Positions 1-11,682 of a DNA stretch of 64,000 nucleotides are shown here, one piece after another (position 1 is the stretch's first letter; every line of letters starts with the position of its first letter). The stretch lies in NCBI RefSeq assembly GCF_000350225.1, contig NW_005178726.1, forward strand, positions 83,437-147,436. Direction: 5' to 3'. This stretch comes from Chondrus crispus (Eukaryota; Rhodophyta; Florideophyceae; Gigartinales; Gigartinaceae). The position numbers and the translations under genes are program-made. The notes under the pieces are model-generated. The model made no database searches. It saw nothing but the letters and a program-made list of their open reading frames with translations, and was not told where the DNA came from.

Positions 1-2700
1 GCTGGAAGAAAAGGACTGCGGGATGACGAATGTTGGGGTGACGGGAACGGTTGTGCTTTGCCTGTGATCTCACTTTGTGCTTGCACGACCAAACTTTGGA
101 CATGTGGAGTGCAGACTACAAAGTCCGTCAAATCGAAAGTGAAATACAATCAGTCAAACCAGCCGATATAACTTTGAAATCTGTCCCAAACGCGTGAGCC
201 TACAACAAGTGCTGTCTATTAGAGTTGCCTTCTTCGAATTTAAATATTAACCTACTACAACCAATCAAGGCATAGCAACTATTTTTCGGGCATGCACAGG
301 CAAGCACGGTCAAACAAGAGCTTGTCACGACGCACCCTCATCCAGGGGCGGATGTGCAGCAGGCCGGGCTTGCGAGGCTGGAGCGGCGTCCCTAAGCCTA
401 AGTACCTGTTTAGCACAAATGTCAATCGGATATGAAAAGAGAACGGCAGAACGGTCAGCTGGGAAGCTGCTCTGGACGGGTGAGGCTGCGTAGAAAATAT
501 CTTCTGGGCGTTGCGTACTGCCGTTTGTAGACGACTGGAAAAGGGTGCGATCTAGTCAAGCTGAAGCTAGACATGACTCATGGCGATATCTCTGACGTCG
601 AATATGCAGGAACTCTCACCTACAGAATGCAGCCAATTCAGAATCGATTTTGGGAGCGTCAAGATTTTTGGGGGGGAAACGACGGCGCAGAATCGAGTAC
701 CGTAAATGAATTGCGAGCAGTTTGCGTCTTCCTTCAAACAGACTTCTCAGTGGATGTGTCTGACCTGCAAGTGCATTGCGTACTTGTGCAGGAGGAGAAA
801 GAAGCCGTTCTATACGTTCCGTAGGCGATTGTTTTAGCGTCTCGCCCAGAAAAGTATGGTGCGATGACGTACGTTACAAATTGTCCATTTTTATCAATTG
901 GTAGCTGTCGCTGGACCGTGCATCTAGACGTGCCTGTTGTGCAATACGGCCACGTGTGCCGCGACCGTACGCAGAGCAATGCCAGTTCGAACGCGTGAGG
1001 GACTAGGGAGACCACCCGGTGATGACCGGCACCGGGGTCCGGGCGCAGTGTGCACGATTAAAGGTAGGGACGTAGTCAGCGATAAAAGAGAGAATTAAAA
1101 GGAAAAAGGACAAAAAGGAAAGACGGTGCAGTAGCTAACATAGGCGTCTCAGGGACGTTGAGCAGTGCAATAGGTCTCGCGCGGGAGGGGATAGCAGCGC
1201 GCTGGGGAAGTAATTGGAGTTCTGGGGGGGTAGATAGCTCAGTCGGTGTGGGCGTACCAGTACCGAGTTGAGGCTACTACCTAGAATCAAGAAAACAAAG
1301 TAAAAGACCCAGGCTTCGGGCCTCTCTATTTTGAGTGTCGGGTTGACGATATTGTCCCCGTCGCCGTAGTGGCAAAAGCTAAATTATAGTAATGACTAGG
1401 ATATAACGGGGGTAGCCCTGATAAGACCAGGTAGGGCCCTACTGGCCCAGACCTGGGGGAAGAGTGGGACATGGCCACCTGTGAGGTCCGTCGATTAGGC
1501 GGGGATGCCACGTGTACCCGTTGTACAAGGCGTGCGCGATTTTGGCGCGCCAAAACAGCTGTCCCTACCCCGCGGGGTAGGGACAGCTGTTCCTTGATAG
1601 TGTACAGTGCTCGATACGTCTGTAATGCTGTAATTCACAGAAGAAAACTGCTTACATGTACAGGTGCGCAGGAATACTGTACGCAGTACTCTACAGCATT
1701 CTAACCCAGTTCTTTGTGCTACAGGAGGCAATTCCGGGTATAGTACTCCACAGTGGTAACTTCGCTTTAGTGGTGTGATAGAGAGTCGATTGTCAAGGCG
1801 GAAGAAATGGGGGAGGAGAGGTTTCTGTAACACAACTGCAAAGTGCTTTTACTCTAGCAGCTAAGCCTGGCCTGCTTCTTCCGACTTTGTTCAAATTCAA
1901 CCTTCTCGTGTTCTTTTCCAGTGTTCGTTCTCAGTTTTCTTTAATTTTGCATCGGTTTGACTATCAGGGATTACAGTCACTGACCCCCCTATGCTTTAGA
2001 ACTTCCTGATGTGCCAGTAGATGAAGGGAAAATTGGGGCCTGAAAGTTGTTCTGTCCCAAAAGTCGTTAAAGACTAAGCCACAGGAGCTGCCTTCTTGGT
2101 GTTCTCTTGGGGCACGCTCACTATTTCCATACTCCGCCTGAAGCAAAGGACGCCAACTACACGCCACGAGTGACTGCACAACACACCGGCGGGTACGCTA
2201 TCAAATGTGACACAAACAAACGTTGCGTCGCCCAAGGGCGGCCACTGAGAATCGAACTCACGAATGGTGACGTTAAGCGCGCTCATGATGTGATGGTAGG
2301 CCTGCAGGGCAAAGAGGATTTGAAGGACGGTTGATGAGATGAATTTGAAGGATTGGGGGCCAATTCAACTGAAGTGGCGACCTTTCGGCACTAATTATAC
2401 TCTTCTAGAAACACTACAACTCTAGTACTAAACACTGCAACTCACATACTCCAAAGGTGTGGGCTCCATCACATGTGCCTGTCTTCCTACACACGCAACC
2501 TGACGATGGCCCAGAAAACAACGCAGAAAACCGTCTTACGAATTCAAATCTTCCACAAGGTATTTCTGTAGCACATGCAGCCCCAATTTGCGGCACATGC
2601 GGCACTTTCTTATATCACATGCAACAATATGCATAAAAGGGAGGTTGCCACACTATCTTGCAGCTGTAGCGTACTGGAGCCACTCTGTAAACCTGCATAT
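1..2700. other. gene-poor region, no recognised coding gene
   Basis: I see no convincing protein-coding gene. The open frames are short (under 115 codons), overlap on both strands and have no recognisable motifs. Possible Pol III-type signals: a tRNA box-A-like string TAGCTCAGTCGG at 1235-1246, followed by a small hairpin AGGC-TTCGG-GCCT at 1311-1323; and on the minus strand a box-B-like GAGTTCGATTCTC at 2247-2259. Neither can be folded into a full tRNA, so they are at most SINE-like remnants. A palindrome pair at 1540-1591 is listed separately. Likely decayed repeats. Confidence 0.5.
1540..1591. repeat. two overlapping perfect palindromes
   Basis: 1540-1555 is a 16-bp perfect palindrome (TTTTGGCGCGCCAAAA). 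It overlaps by 2 bp a 38-bp perfect palindrome at 1554-1591 with arms of 19 nt and no spacer, centred on CCGCGG. Paired palindromes recur elsewhere in the window. Function unknown. Confidence 0.9.
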
Positions 2701-3014
2701 TGTCAGAGATGTTCAAGGGTGCGCGCCGTCTCGCTTCCCCATGAATGGTGCGAGTGAGGTTGACGGGCAAGAGCGTCGTGCCCTCGAGAGAGGGAGTAAG
2801 AATTGCTTCGACATGGCGTCTTTGCTGTTGCAACGTGAGCCGATGCGGCTAGTTTAATTATCGAATTCTTTGTGACTCCCCGTTCCCTATCGATCCTACC
2901 GCCGTCTTTATATGGGGCTTCAACCCACTAGAAAGCACGAACTATTTGTCATGTGGAGCCTAAATCCAATTATCAGCATTAAATATGTCGCCATCGGCCG
3001 CGGCGGCGGGTAGA
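2701..3014 (-). repeat. left (3') LTR of the ancient copia-type element
   Basis: About 314 bp aligning with 9194-9503 over its length. Shared blocks include CTAGTTTA.TTATCG, ATATGGG.CTTCAACC, and TGTGGAG.CTAA. The alignment stops sharply at both ends, as expected for LTR boundaries. Confidence 0.7.
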
Positions 3015-3923
3015 AAGCGTACCTCCCTCAATTATTGCGAGTTGACGACACTTTAAATAAAAAAAGCCAGCATTTGGCGTGCTTGACTCCCAGAATTATC
3101 ACACCTCTCCCTCTCTGACCTTTGCTCACAGTATCTTTCATTTCATCGCGATCTGAAACATTCCACAACCTCTCCCTCAACCCAAAATGCAGAATGGGTC
3201 ACACGTTGTCATCTTCGTGCGCAGCGACAGTACCCATGCAAGCGATTCTTCCACCACACTCTCGCAGGCTTCCAGCTCGCGCTGTACAGGTAATGAATCA
3301 TCGACAAGCGTTGAGGACTCACTTCCCACGTTTCCAAACTATTGCAGTGAGAAAATTGGCACTCGTGAGTGGATGCGCATGGGGATTTTGACGGAAAGTG
3401 ATTCGTGGCAGTCGAAGCCGTTTCAATGGGTGGTTGTTTAGTTAATTCGAAGGGCGTACTCTGGTGCGTGAGGCCGTCTACAGGTTCTCGAAAGCAACGG
3501 GTTACCATGGAAACTATCATACCATCGACGTTGAGACGCTTGATGTGAGCAAATTTGGTCTGGCTAAGATTCGCCTCAACACTCGTGGGACCAGCAGCAC
3601 CCTTCCGTGAGTTTTCGGCTCAAAGCTGAACTAAGAGTCACAACACAGTACGAGGCACGGATGTCGATTCTCGGATAATTTGCGCGTATTGAGTACGCAA
3701 CCCCGGGAAATCCGTTCTTGTCGTTGGGCCAGGAGCACAGGGTAAAAGCAAAGCTTTGCAAAAATACTTGACGTACGAGCAAGATGCAATACTCACGCGC
3801 TCTTATGAGAGTATTTTCGTTTGCGCCACCCTTGAAAATGCCACTGCGTGCTTGGTCTGCGGTGATGCAACATTGAAAGCCATGGAAATTCAGCATAACA
3901 AACACAACTTGTCATCGTTCTGC
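3015..3923. other. non-coding stretch inside the ancient element
   Basis: No recognisable domain. Short open frames on both strands look like chance. It probably contains decayed 3' internal sequence of the surrounding element, or a later insertion. Confidence 0.4.
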
Positions 3924-4023
3924 NNNNNNNNNNNNNNNNNNNNNNNNNNNNNNNNNNNNNNNNNNNNNNNNNNNNNNNNNNNNNNNNNNNNNNNNNNNNN
4001 NNNNNNNNNNNNNNNNNNNNNNN
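3924..4023. other. assembly gap, 100 N
   Basis: Exactly 100 N, the same length as the gaps at 29150 and 43007, so the number is a placeholder and the true distance is unknown. The right edge abuts vector-like sequence. Confidence 0.98.
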
Positions 4024-4075
4024 GGAAACGGCTATGACCATGATTACGCCGAGTTTGGTGTCGAGCTAGTTTCCA
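4024..4075 (+). other. cloning-vector-like sequence at contig edge
   Basis: Directly after the gap, 26 of the first 27 bases match the lacZ-alpha/M13 reverse primer region of pUC-type vectors (GGAAACxGCTATGACC then ATGATTACGCC). The following ~25 bases resemble a TA-cloning polylinker (TTGGTxxCGAGCT) with several mismatches. The match is from memory of common vectors. It marks untrimmed, low-quality read ends rather than genomic DNA. Confidence 0.85.
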
Positions 4076-4101
4076 TGGCTTGAAGCCCTACAAAACATGA
4101 A

Positions 4102-4156
4102 ACCCGTTGATCAACGGGTGCGATGCACCACATGATCGATCATGTGGTGCATCGCA
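4102..4156. repeat. pair of adjoining perfect palindromes
   Basis: 4102-4119 is an 18-bp perfect palindrome (ACCCGTTGATCAACGGGT). It shares its last base with a 38-bp perfect palindrome at 4119-4156, with 19-nt arms and no spacer, centred on GATCGATC. It lies 80 bp from the contig edge. Confidence 0.9.
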
Positions 4157-4639
4157 TCAAGAACATAAAATATTTGAAGCGAAGTATCAGGATGCTCGGG
4201 AGGACTCATTCGAGAAGGCCTTTGATCATATAGGTAATCTGAGGACGGCCATGTAGATTGTACGACTTTTTCAGGCGGGCTTCAACATCAATACTAATTA
4301 TAGCCGTATCCTTCATAGCGTCGAGAAGTGTTCCATTTTTCTTTGCGTTTAATCCTTGAGGCTGTGTGAGTGGTGACAACGCAAAAAAAGTTACGTGATG
4401 GCGAGGGGCGTCAGATTGTGCATAGTCATCAATCGGTAAACATGTGACTCTAGTTGCAAACAATCCATTGTTCTACTTTAGCAATAACTCGCCAGCGAGA
4501 TAGTACTTTTTGCAAACCTTGAGACATTGCCTTTTGTGATTCCATCTGCAACGTTATATGATCTCCGAACAAACTGAATATCCGATATAATCTCGTGTCA
4601 GAAGCCTTCTCGAGCAGCTACGACATCTAACGGCATCCG

Positions 4640-5466
4640 CTTTTCAGATGTCCTTGATCTTTGGAGATGAAGTGCAGTAGCATCCTATCGCTCGTGAAGC
4701 TTTGGACAGGCATAGGTCGGTGGAGAAATGCCTTGAGTTCATCTGAACTGGGGCGTCCAATTCGTATATGAAAGCAATGACTTCGCCAGCCATCACGGAG
4801 CGAGTGACGCACTTCGATTTAAAAGACTTAATTGAAATGGGAGCGCCATTCCTTTGCGAGTCGCTTACGAAGCAGACATGTCCCAACTGTAACGAAAAAA
4901 TCATCGTTCTTGGCAAACGATGCATCAGGGAATCCTATTATTCGCAGAGAGTTTCGGTCGAGATTTGGGATTGCCGCAGGAAAGGGATTGGAGAATGCGT
5001 ACATCACAGCTTTGTTGAGCCTTTTTATTACCATCCTCTGGCTCTCCATAAACATTTCCTCTGTTGGTTGTGCCTTCTGAAATATCTCAAGCATACAATC
5101 CGGTCGTGTGCGCGAGTGCCGGACGAGCTTCATTGGCATTAACCTGAGTCCTGAGAAGTTCGAATGTAGTGACACCTACTCAAGCTATTGAAGTTACACG
5201 TGCTGGTACATTTGCATAAGACCATCCTTGAACCTTGTGAGCGCAAAACCTGTAAAGTTGCCAGGTGGACGAGCGTCCTTTGCCATGCCAAACGTATCTC
5301 TGGTTCCGTGGGCTGCCCTCTTGAAGTGCCTATTTTCGGTCCTGATGGGTTTATGCATGTAGCCACCTCTCAGACTATGAAGCACTCTATTTGCAACAAA
5401 CTCGTCCAACACAAGATCCGATCGGAAGGCTGAAAAATTGAGGTCTTCGTTATGGTGCCTGTCCAA
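4640..5466 (-). pseudogene. reverse transcriptase C-terminal/RNase H remnant
   Basis: Three overlapping minus-strand frames read as one broken copia-type domain. Upstream is a thumb-like segment with FRSDLVLDEFVANR and GNFTGFALTRFKDG. It is followed by the RNase H start LNRNSLRIIGFPDASFAKN-like region (LDRNSLRIIGFPDASFAKND) and then by VTRSVMAGEVIAF, which carries the conserved RNase H glutamate. Frames change near 5175 and 4925 and the downstream part has lost the usual TDS motif. It cannot encode an active enzyme. Identification rests on recognised family motifs. Confidence 0.65.
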
Positions 5467-6016
5467 AACCTTGTGTCACCGGTATCCAAATTCACAAAGA
5501 ATATTGAATGGCTCTTCCAGGTGGAGGCATTTTGAAGTATCAAGCTTGAATTCTTTCACTCGTAATTGATGAAAAGTTCCATTCAATGGGATTCGCATGA
5601 CCGTAGGCACTCCTGTCTAACACTAGACGTTCAAACGTCAAATTCGAAAACGGCAGCGATCCTTAGCAAACGTCGCCCCGATTGTGGCTGCAGAGCTGTA
5701 GCACTGTCCACCATCATATTCTGATATCGGTCGTGATTTCCACCCATTATATGTTGTGCCTTAAACTTGACCTCGTCGTTCTCAGTAGACGTTATAGTTT
5801 ATGGAAATCGACAAGGCAACACTCCCGCACACCGTAGAGTTTCTCCCATCATGACAACCGTAATTGATTCACGTTAGAAAATATTACGGTGCTCAGCATT
5901 CTTGGCCTACCTCATCTCCAGACAGGAAGCTCGAAGCTTGTCGTTCGTGATTATCACTGTCAGGTGAATTCTGTTTTCAAAGTTGCCTTGAGCTCGGAGT
6001 GGGCCTATTGACTCCG

Positions 6017-6671
6017 TCAAAAACCATGCGCAAGAACCTCGGGCGTAAGCCGTTGATGGTACCTCTCTCCTGGACCCAAGCTCGAACGTGTTTCGATACC
6101 AATCCTTTCGACCTCTACTTCGCCCAGTACTGCTAGGTCAACGACCATATTACCGATAGCAGAACAGTGTTCAAGCGGCATGCAGTTCGATAATCCAGTG
6201 TTGATCATCACACACATTCTCAATAGCGTTCGCCGTATTGTGGTAGTGCAAACGTCGAAGATAAATCCTGCAGCGCTGAACTGCGTACCCTCATCGACAA
6301 TGAATAGGACTGGTTTGGCGTCAATGTACATCACAGCTAACGCAATGCCTCCATTGAACATGACATGTTCCGTTCCAAATGCTTCTGGAAAGCGAGTGGG
6401 GCAGTGTGGATGCCTTGGCAAGGATCTATCTCTCCAAATGGCCCTAAAACGTTTTAAGAGTCCCTGCTTTCGCTCCTTCAGGTTGTGCCCGCCATAGTGG
6501 GTTAAAAAATTTCTCTGCGTAGGGGTAAACAAAGTTTTGATGCAGATTTAATAGCTGAGAGCGTGCAAAGAACACATTGGGGCTGTATTTCATGGCTCGT
6601 AGCTTTGGGTGCTGAGCGTGGCATGGGGATATGCCATTCATCGATACACACTTGTTTCCCGCTAGATCCAT
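6017..6671 (-). pseudogene. copia-type integrase remnant
   Basis: The frame 6444-6671 carries a pre-integrase-like segment (LLNLHQNFVYPYAEKFFN). A frameshift then leads to 6017-6532, where MYIDAKPVLFIVDEGTQFSA holds the first catalytic aspartate region and GIETRSSLGPGERYHQRL the catalytic glutamate region. The middle aspartate motif, usually VDQGS in this family, reads LEHCS, so the DDE triad is broken. Part of the ancient element; no intact product is possible. Confidence 0.7.
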
Positions 6672-6681
6672 TCATGGTAAC

Positions 6682-6909
6682 TCATATTGAGAGACGGATT
6701 ATGCTCATGTCGGGAGTAAATGATTCGCAGTCGAGGATATCTATTTGCAGGAGTGCTGCAATGTCAGAATTTAAGACGTCCAAAGTTACCAAATCTGGTT
6801 TCACTTCACGTGGAGTGTCAAGCGGCAAGCTAACTTGCCCCATCGAGTCAAAAACATTATCTGCAAGACGGAATCGGGTATGAAATCTCTGTTGGTTCGT
6901 GAAGTGCAT
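6682..6909 (-). pseudogene. retroelement aspartic-protease-region remnant
   Basis: The frame reads RFRLADNVFDSMGQVSLPLD then LVTLDVLNSDIAALLQIDIL. This resembles the C-terminal half of retropepsins of this copia-type lineage (hydrophobic strand followed by a D-I/V-P-x-L-x-G-L-D-I/V-L motif, here with glycine replaced). It sits immediately upstream of the integrase remnant, as expected. The active-site D-S/T-G is not visible. Confidence 0.5.
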
Positions 6910-8276
6910 TATAAGCTCTTTGGAAATTCATTCAAGGTCTTTCTTCTCAATCACAGTTTTGGTACTCCAATATCAACGCAGAAGACGAGAAGATGTCGCA
7001 ATCTCGTTTCACTGACCAGATGAGTGACTACGACATCTGTGTAATTGACATTGTCACCGAGCGGGTCGCGCCTTGGGGAGGCTGTTCTCTGAGCGCCTGC
7101 CTATCTGCAAGGGCGACGAAAGTGAGGCAGTGTGCCTCGCTGCCCCTCTAAAACCATCTATAAGAACCGGAGACTTATCATCATTCCTCCCAACAGAAGC
7201 TGAGAGGTGATTTGTGAACCATTCCTGATTGGCTTACTCGACGATATCTTGATCCATTCGGACGTTTCCACCGCCAACCATCAAGTAGAGAACTTCCAGT
7301 TCCTCAAATCGGACTGCATTCACCTAATTTTAATCAGAATTATCTTCGAAAGCGCCATGTACAGTACATCTTCGGGAACTTGAGCAATGTCGCCCTGTAT
7401 TCGAAAAGCTATATCCGAGATGATGTGCACTGAAAATTCGCCGTTCTTGACCCGATGACGTCCATGGCTGCGGATCTTCCTAGGGGTGAGGCAATGCCTA
7501 GGGTTCCATTGGCCACCAAATGTACCGCACTCATTTTGCTCACAGCTTTCTTCGTAGGAGGGACTTCGGGGTCTGTCGGAACAGCCTTGACGTTGACTTT
7601 GGGAGGGAATGTGCCTTTGCGCGTAGCGAGGGTTGCCACTATATCGCTGGGAGAGCGTGTCGCTTTACGCCATTGCAGTCTCAATTGTGAGAAGGCTTAT
7701 CTCATTTCATACATGTATACATTTGTGTAGCTTGGTCACAAAAGCATTGAAAGGGCAATTAAAGGACAGGTAACTGTGAACTGAAGCATCTGACCTCTAA
7801 TACCCAAGCATGGCCTTGCATAGACACTCGATCTTGTTTCCCTCTGCTCAGGCATAAGGAGGAGCTTGTGGGCCTTGATCTTCGATAGGATTGACTAACT
7901 TTGTCATACCAGTTCATAAAGGCAATACGTCATATTCCGTCATGGAATTGCTAAGGGGCAGAGTATAGAGCATCCCTTTGATCTGCTGTCACCGTGAATC
8001 GCTGTTTTTTCTTTCATCATCATCGGCTCCATGTCCTCAAGAGACATGCTGTCGTTTGCAATATGAATAATGTATGTGCGAGCGGGTCCTTCAAATATAT
8101 TGACCAAATAATCCGCTCTCTGCTACTTGCTAAGCCTCTATCGACCAGAACATAAATTGTAGTCTCGCATAAACATCTCGATTGATTGAGCAATATTGCC
8201 GGTACACTTTCTACTGTTAAAGTATTGATGGACGTTATCTTACTTGTGGACATTGTCATAGTGTGGTTGTTGTGAG

Positions 8277-8952
8277 CTAATATATAGGAGCCTGTGAATG
8301 ATGTGCCAGAGGCATCGCAGTGTGAATATCGTGAATGCCTTCAGTTAGCGGTCGTTCCTCGTTAACTGATTCGTGAGACGGAAACGTGGTCGGGTTTCCT
8401 CGAGGAGGATTAAGTGTAGATCGAGGGCTCTGATCTGTAGGTGCCAAGCTGGCCAATAAAATTCGACGGCCATCACTGGCAGAGTTATTCGGAACTGTGG
8501 ACTGACTACGCAGAAGGCGTCCTGATTGATTGTGCACGTCAACAACAAAACTTGTTACTTCTTTATGACATTCAAGCGTGTGTGCCAGCCAAAACCTTTT
8601 CTTGATACTGCTGTTCCTCTTGTCAATGTCGGAGAGGTTGAGTAACTCGTCACACTCTTCATAGATATTGTAGCAACGGAAGTCACTTCCGTTGCTACAG
8701 TCCATGACATGGCATCTCACGGTGAGATGCCATGTCATGGACAGCAGCAGGGGGCGAAAAAAGCTGCTTCGAAAAATCCGGACTGAACTCCTCAGTAGCT
8801 GGGGGCAGTAGATCCTGCAGTACAGTAAGTACATACTCCACGGCGGGCATCGTATTGAAGTTTGCTACGTTGTATCCTGCCTGTAGAAAGTTTTCCTGAA
8901 TCGATTGAGCAGCACGGTCAAAGTGTTGCGACATAGACGTCTTTACGGGCAT
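8277..8952 (-). pseudogene. possible gag remnant of the ancient element
   Basis: A minus-strand frame opens at 8952, about 240 bp inside the right LTR, where gag should begin, and runs to the palindromes at 8669-8742. A second frame (from 8834) continues to 8277 with a charged, serine-rich composition. The two frames differ by one base and the break coincides with the palindromes. I recognise no capsid motif or zinc knuckle; the gag assignment is from position only. Confidence 0.35.
8669..8742. repeat. two abutting hairpin palindromes with 1-nt centres
   Basis: 8669-8699: 15-nt perfect arms around a single C. 8700-8742: 21-nt perfect arms around a single G. They abut with no base between them. 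Both lie where the presumed gag reading frame breaks. Confidence 0.92.
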
Positions 8953-9018
8953 GATGTCGATCTTTTAGAGAAGCTTACAACAACAAGAGCTCAATTGAGA
9001 GCGAGTGGCTCCGAATGG

Positions 9019-9079
9019 AGGTATGTTCATCTTCATTTATTAGCCAACAGTTGGCTAATAAATGAAGATGAACATACCT
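9019..9079. repeat. 61-bp hairpin palindrome, 1-nt centre
   Basis: Perfect 30-nt arms (9019-9048 and 9050-9079) around one A. It is the longest palindrome in the window and lies about 115 bp inside the right LTR of the ancient element. Confidence 0.93.
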
Positions 9080-9193
9080 GCTGAGCAGTTACTGCTGAAC
9101 AGCCAAGTTATAGTTCGACTGAGAAGGAGTCAGGATGCTTCCGAAAGTAAGCGATGCAAAGCGCTCAGGAGATCTTCACCGAACCGGGATTTT

Positions 9194-9503
9194 CGCCAGA
9201 GGTGTCCAAGCGCGCGCGGTCTCGCTCGCCAGTACAATAAAAAGGAGTGGCGTAAACGGCGCAACAGGGTTGTGATAGAGAGGGGGTATCATTTGTGTCG
9301 GCGTCGCATCTCTGCTACTGCCACCTGAATGGATGCAGCTAGTTTATTTATCGGATTTCTTTTGACTCCCGTTTCCGCATCAGTCTTGCATCGTCGGTAT
9401 ATGGGACTTCAACCTACTGGCAGGCACCCACTGTTTGCCATGTGGAGTCTAATTCAAATTATCAACATTAGATCTATCGCCGTCGGCCACGGCGGCGGTT
9501 ACA
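9194..9503 (-). repeat. right (5') LTR of the ancient copia-type element
   Basis: Partner of 2701-3014. It ends with GGTTACA on the plus strand, giving a TG start on the minus strand. Divergence from its partner is large, so the element has been inactive for a long time. Confidence 0.7.
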
Positions 9504-11682
9504 AATCGACACTGTGGCACGTGCCAAGTATCTACCACCAGGGCCTCACACTTGATCTGTAATACCGCGGACGTACTGTATGCAATTAAAACTGTAATGT
9601 GGCGATGTGTCCAGGACATACACATGTCAGGCAGAGAAAATGAATCATGATGCTCTGCATGTACTTTGGAGCGCAACCATGTACGGGTGCTACATAAGTA
9701 CACGTACAAGACCAGACCTCCTTGGTGCGACCTGGTGAGAGTTTTTGGTGTGCACGGATTACACGTAGTATGCGTGTCTGCACGTGGTTGCAAAATCTCA
9801 ACGACGGCCTTTCTCGGAAGACAATCTATGCCGTGGAATTCGAATTGCTTTTTCGGTCTATACTAAAAGGCCGTGCAAACCCCGGACCTACTGCATGAAT
9901 GGGCAATCATTATTACTGAAATTAAAAGGAAACGACGCCACGTGCAATAAGTCGTGCAGAAAGGCATGAGAAAAATTGGAAACGAAAACGTAATCATTCC
10001 TCAACCGTATGGCAATCGAACGTCGTGGAGGCACCATTTCTCTTCTCCGCACAAAAATACCAGCAACAGGCACAGAAAACTGTCCTGTAACGGTATGGGT
10101 ACTGAATCACGAACAACGTCAACAAACACGTCTATCTCGGTGGAAAACTGAAAACTAGACCACTAAATAGGTTAACTTATTGAGGAATTCCTCAATTGAG
10201 GAAGATGCTCTAAACTTTTAACACTGACCATGGCCGTGAAAAATCACCCGGGAGACAGGATATTCCTCTGTCCTCAACCAGTGTGTTTTCCAGTCATAGT
10301 GCCGACAGAAACCCCGGAAAGGCTTCATGTTATCTGCAGTCGTTACTAAAATCGCAAGAAAAGAAAGAAACACTTTTGTGCGTTACCGAGTACGCAGCGA
10401 AGATGCACGTATTTACTTCAAGCCACATGTACTCTCTGCAGACTTCGCTACCACGCCCTCGCGCAATTGAGATACAGGGAGAGCGTGTAGGGGTAGTCAT
10501 ATACTGGATCGACTGTTTATCAAATTAAAATACAGCGGCAAAGCGCTGGGGTCCATATGAAGTAGATGTAAGGAAAAGTAGCAACAGTTTACCCCGTAAA
10601 GTTTCTCAAAGCGCCATGTTGCTCCCGCGATGAATCCAACAGGAGGAATATATATAGTCTGCGGAAGAAATATGGAATGTCCAAATATTTGCTTCCTACA
10701 CTAAGTACTCATATTCTTTCTCGTATATCTATCGGTTAAATTGTACATCGGCGCTCTCACATAAAATGAACACATATCAAGCAAATAAATTGTATATGTA
10801 AACAAATGACCTGTAACACGCATTAGTGTCAAAAATGGTCTTCCCATAGAAATTAAGACCTCGATAAGGCCAACCAAATCCTCGTCAAAAAATACTCAAA
10901 GCGGATGCCGGATGCCATGTGAGCATATTTAACCCCGTCACACAGTCTAAATATATTGTAATAACTTTCTCTGTCTATCCGAACTTACTGGACGGCACTG
11001 TGAATAGCATTTATATCCTTCAAAACTTATGTGTATGGGCAACAATGATACCATCTGATGATAATTTGAGATTAAGGCTCCCTTCTCTCAAACACAACGA
11101 TCCTCGTGAACGGATTTTCATTGCATGTACAATGCGAACAAACTGAGCTGCTCTGTGATAGCCTTTATTTTCAAAGAATGCAATTGTCTTTTCATGCTCA
11201 TCGGACAAAATCCTTACCTCTGCAATGACGTGGTCTTCTTCACTCTTCTGCACTGCAAGCGTATGAACGTTCTGCTGTAATTATTTATGTCTTTATAATG
11301 AACAGAACTATAGAGATGCTTTGTACAGTGACCAGGGATAGAAGTTGTCAAAACGGAGACTACAACCCTAAAGCCATTTGCTTTTCTTTTGTACTACAGG
11401 AATTTATGCCCATAGAACCACTCTTCCATCGGTTAGCCAACTGAAAGGAAACATTTATAGCTTACTTTGGATTTGGAGAGTTGCAAAACCTGAGTCTCTC
11501 TTTCATCAATCTGACTATCGTTCCACGTTCAGCCTTCTCTAGGACAAAACTCTCGCAAAAATGAAGAAAATATAGGCTGACAAACCAATGATGAAACAGT
11601 CGAAATACGGAACCGGTATTAAAAAGCTTTTATTCCAAGATTGTGATATACAACAGCGAAAAAGTTTGGAATTGAAGGTACC
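9504..11682. other. non-coding stretch with one palindrome cluster
   Basis: No supported gene. At 10180-10203 two 16-bp perfect palindromes overlap (TTGAGGAATTCCTCAA and TTCCTCAATTGAGGAA), making an alternating inverted repeat. A 78-codon minus-strand frame at 11020-11253 is charged and helix-like but has no recognisable motif and no supporting context. AT-rich, repeat-like composition from 10550 to 11680. Confidence 0.45.

Larger units (their letters stand above)
2701..9503 (-). mobile_element. ancient degenerate Ty1/copia-type LTR retrotransposon
   Basis: Two diverged direct repeats at 2701-3014 and 9194-9503 flank minus-strand remnants in the order gag-like, protease, integrase, reverse transcriptase/RNase H, which is the copia order. 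LTR pairs differ by roughly a quarter of positions by eye and all reading frames are broken, so the insertion is old. The left end begins TGTCAGAG and the right end finishes GGTTACA, giving TG...CA on the plus strand. I see no target-site duplication. Between recognisable domains (for example 7000-8276) only short frames with stops remain. The element also contains a 100-N gap, vector-like sequence and four palindromes. Confidence 0.75.

Noticed and set aside
2219..2300. tRNA gene on the minus strand
   Set aside because: A box-B-like GAGTTCGATTCTC is present, but the acceptor, D and anticodon arms cannot be paired properly.
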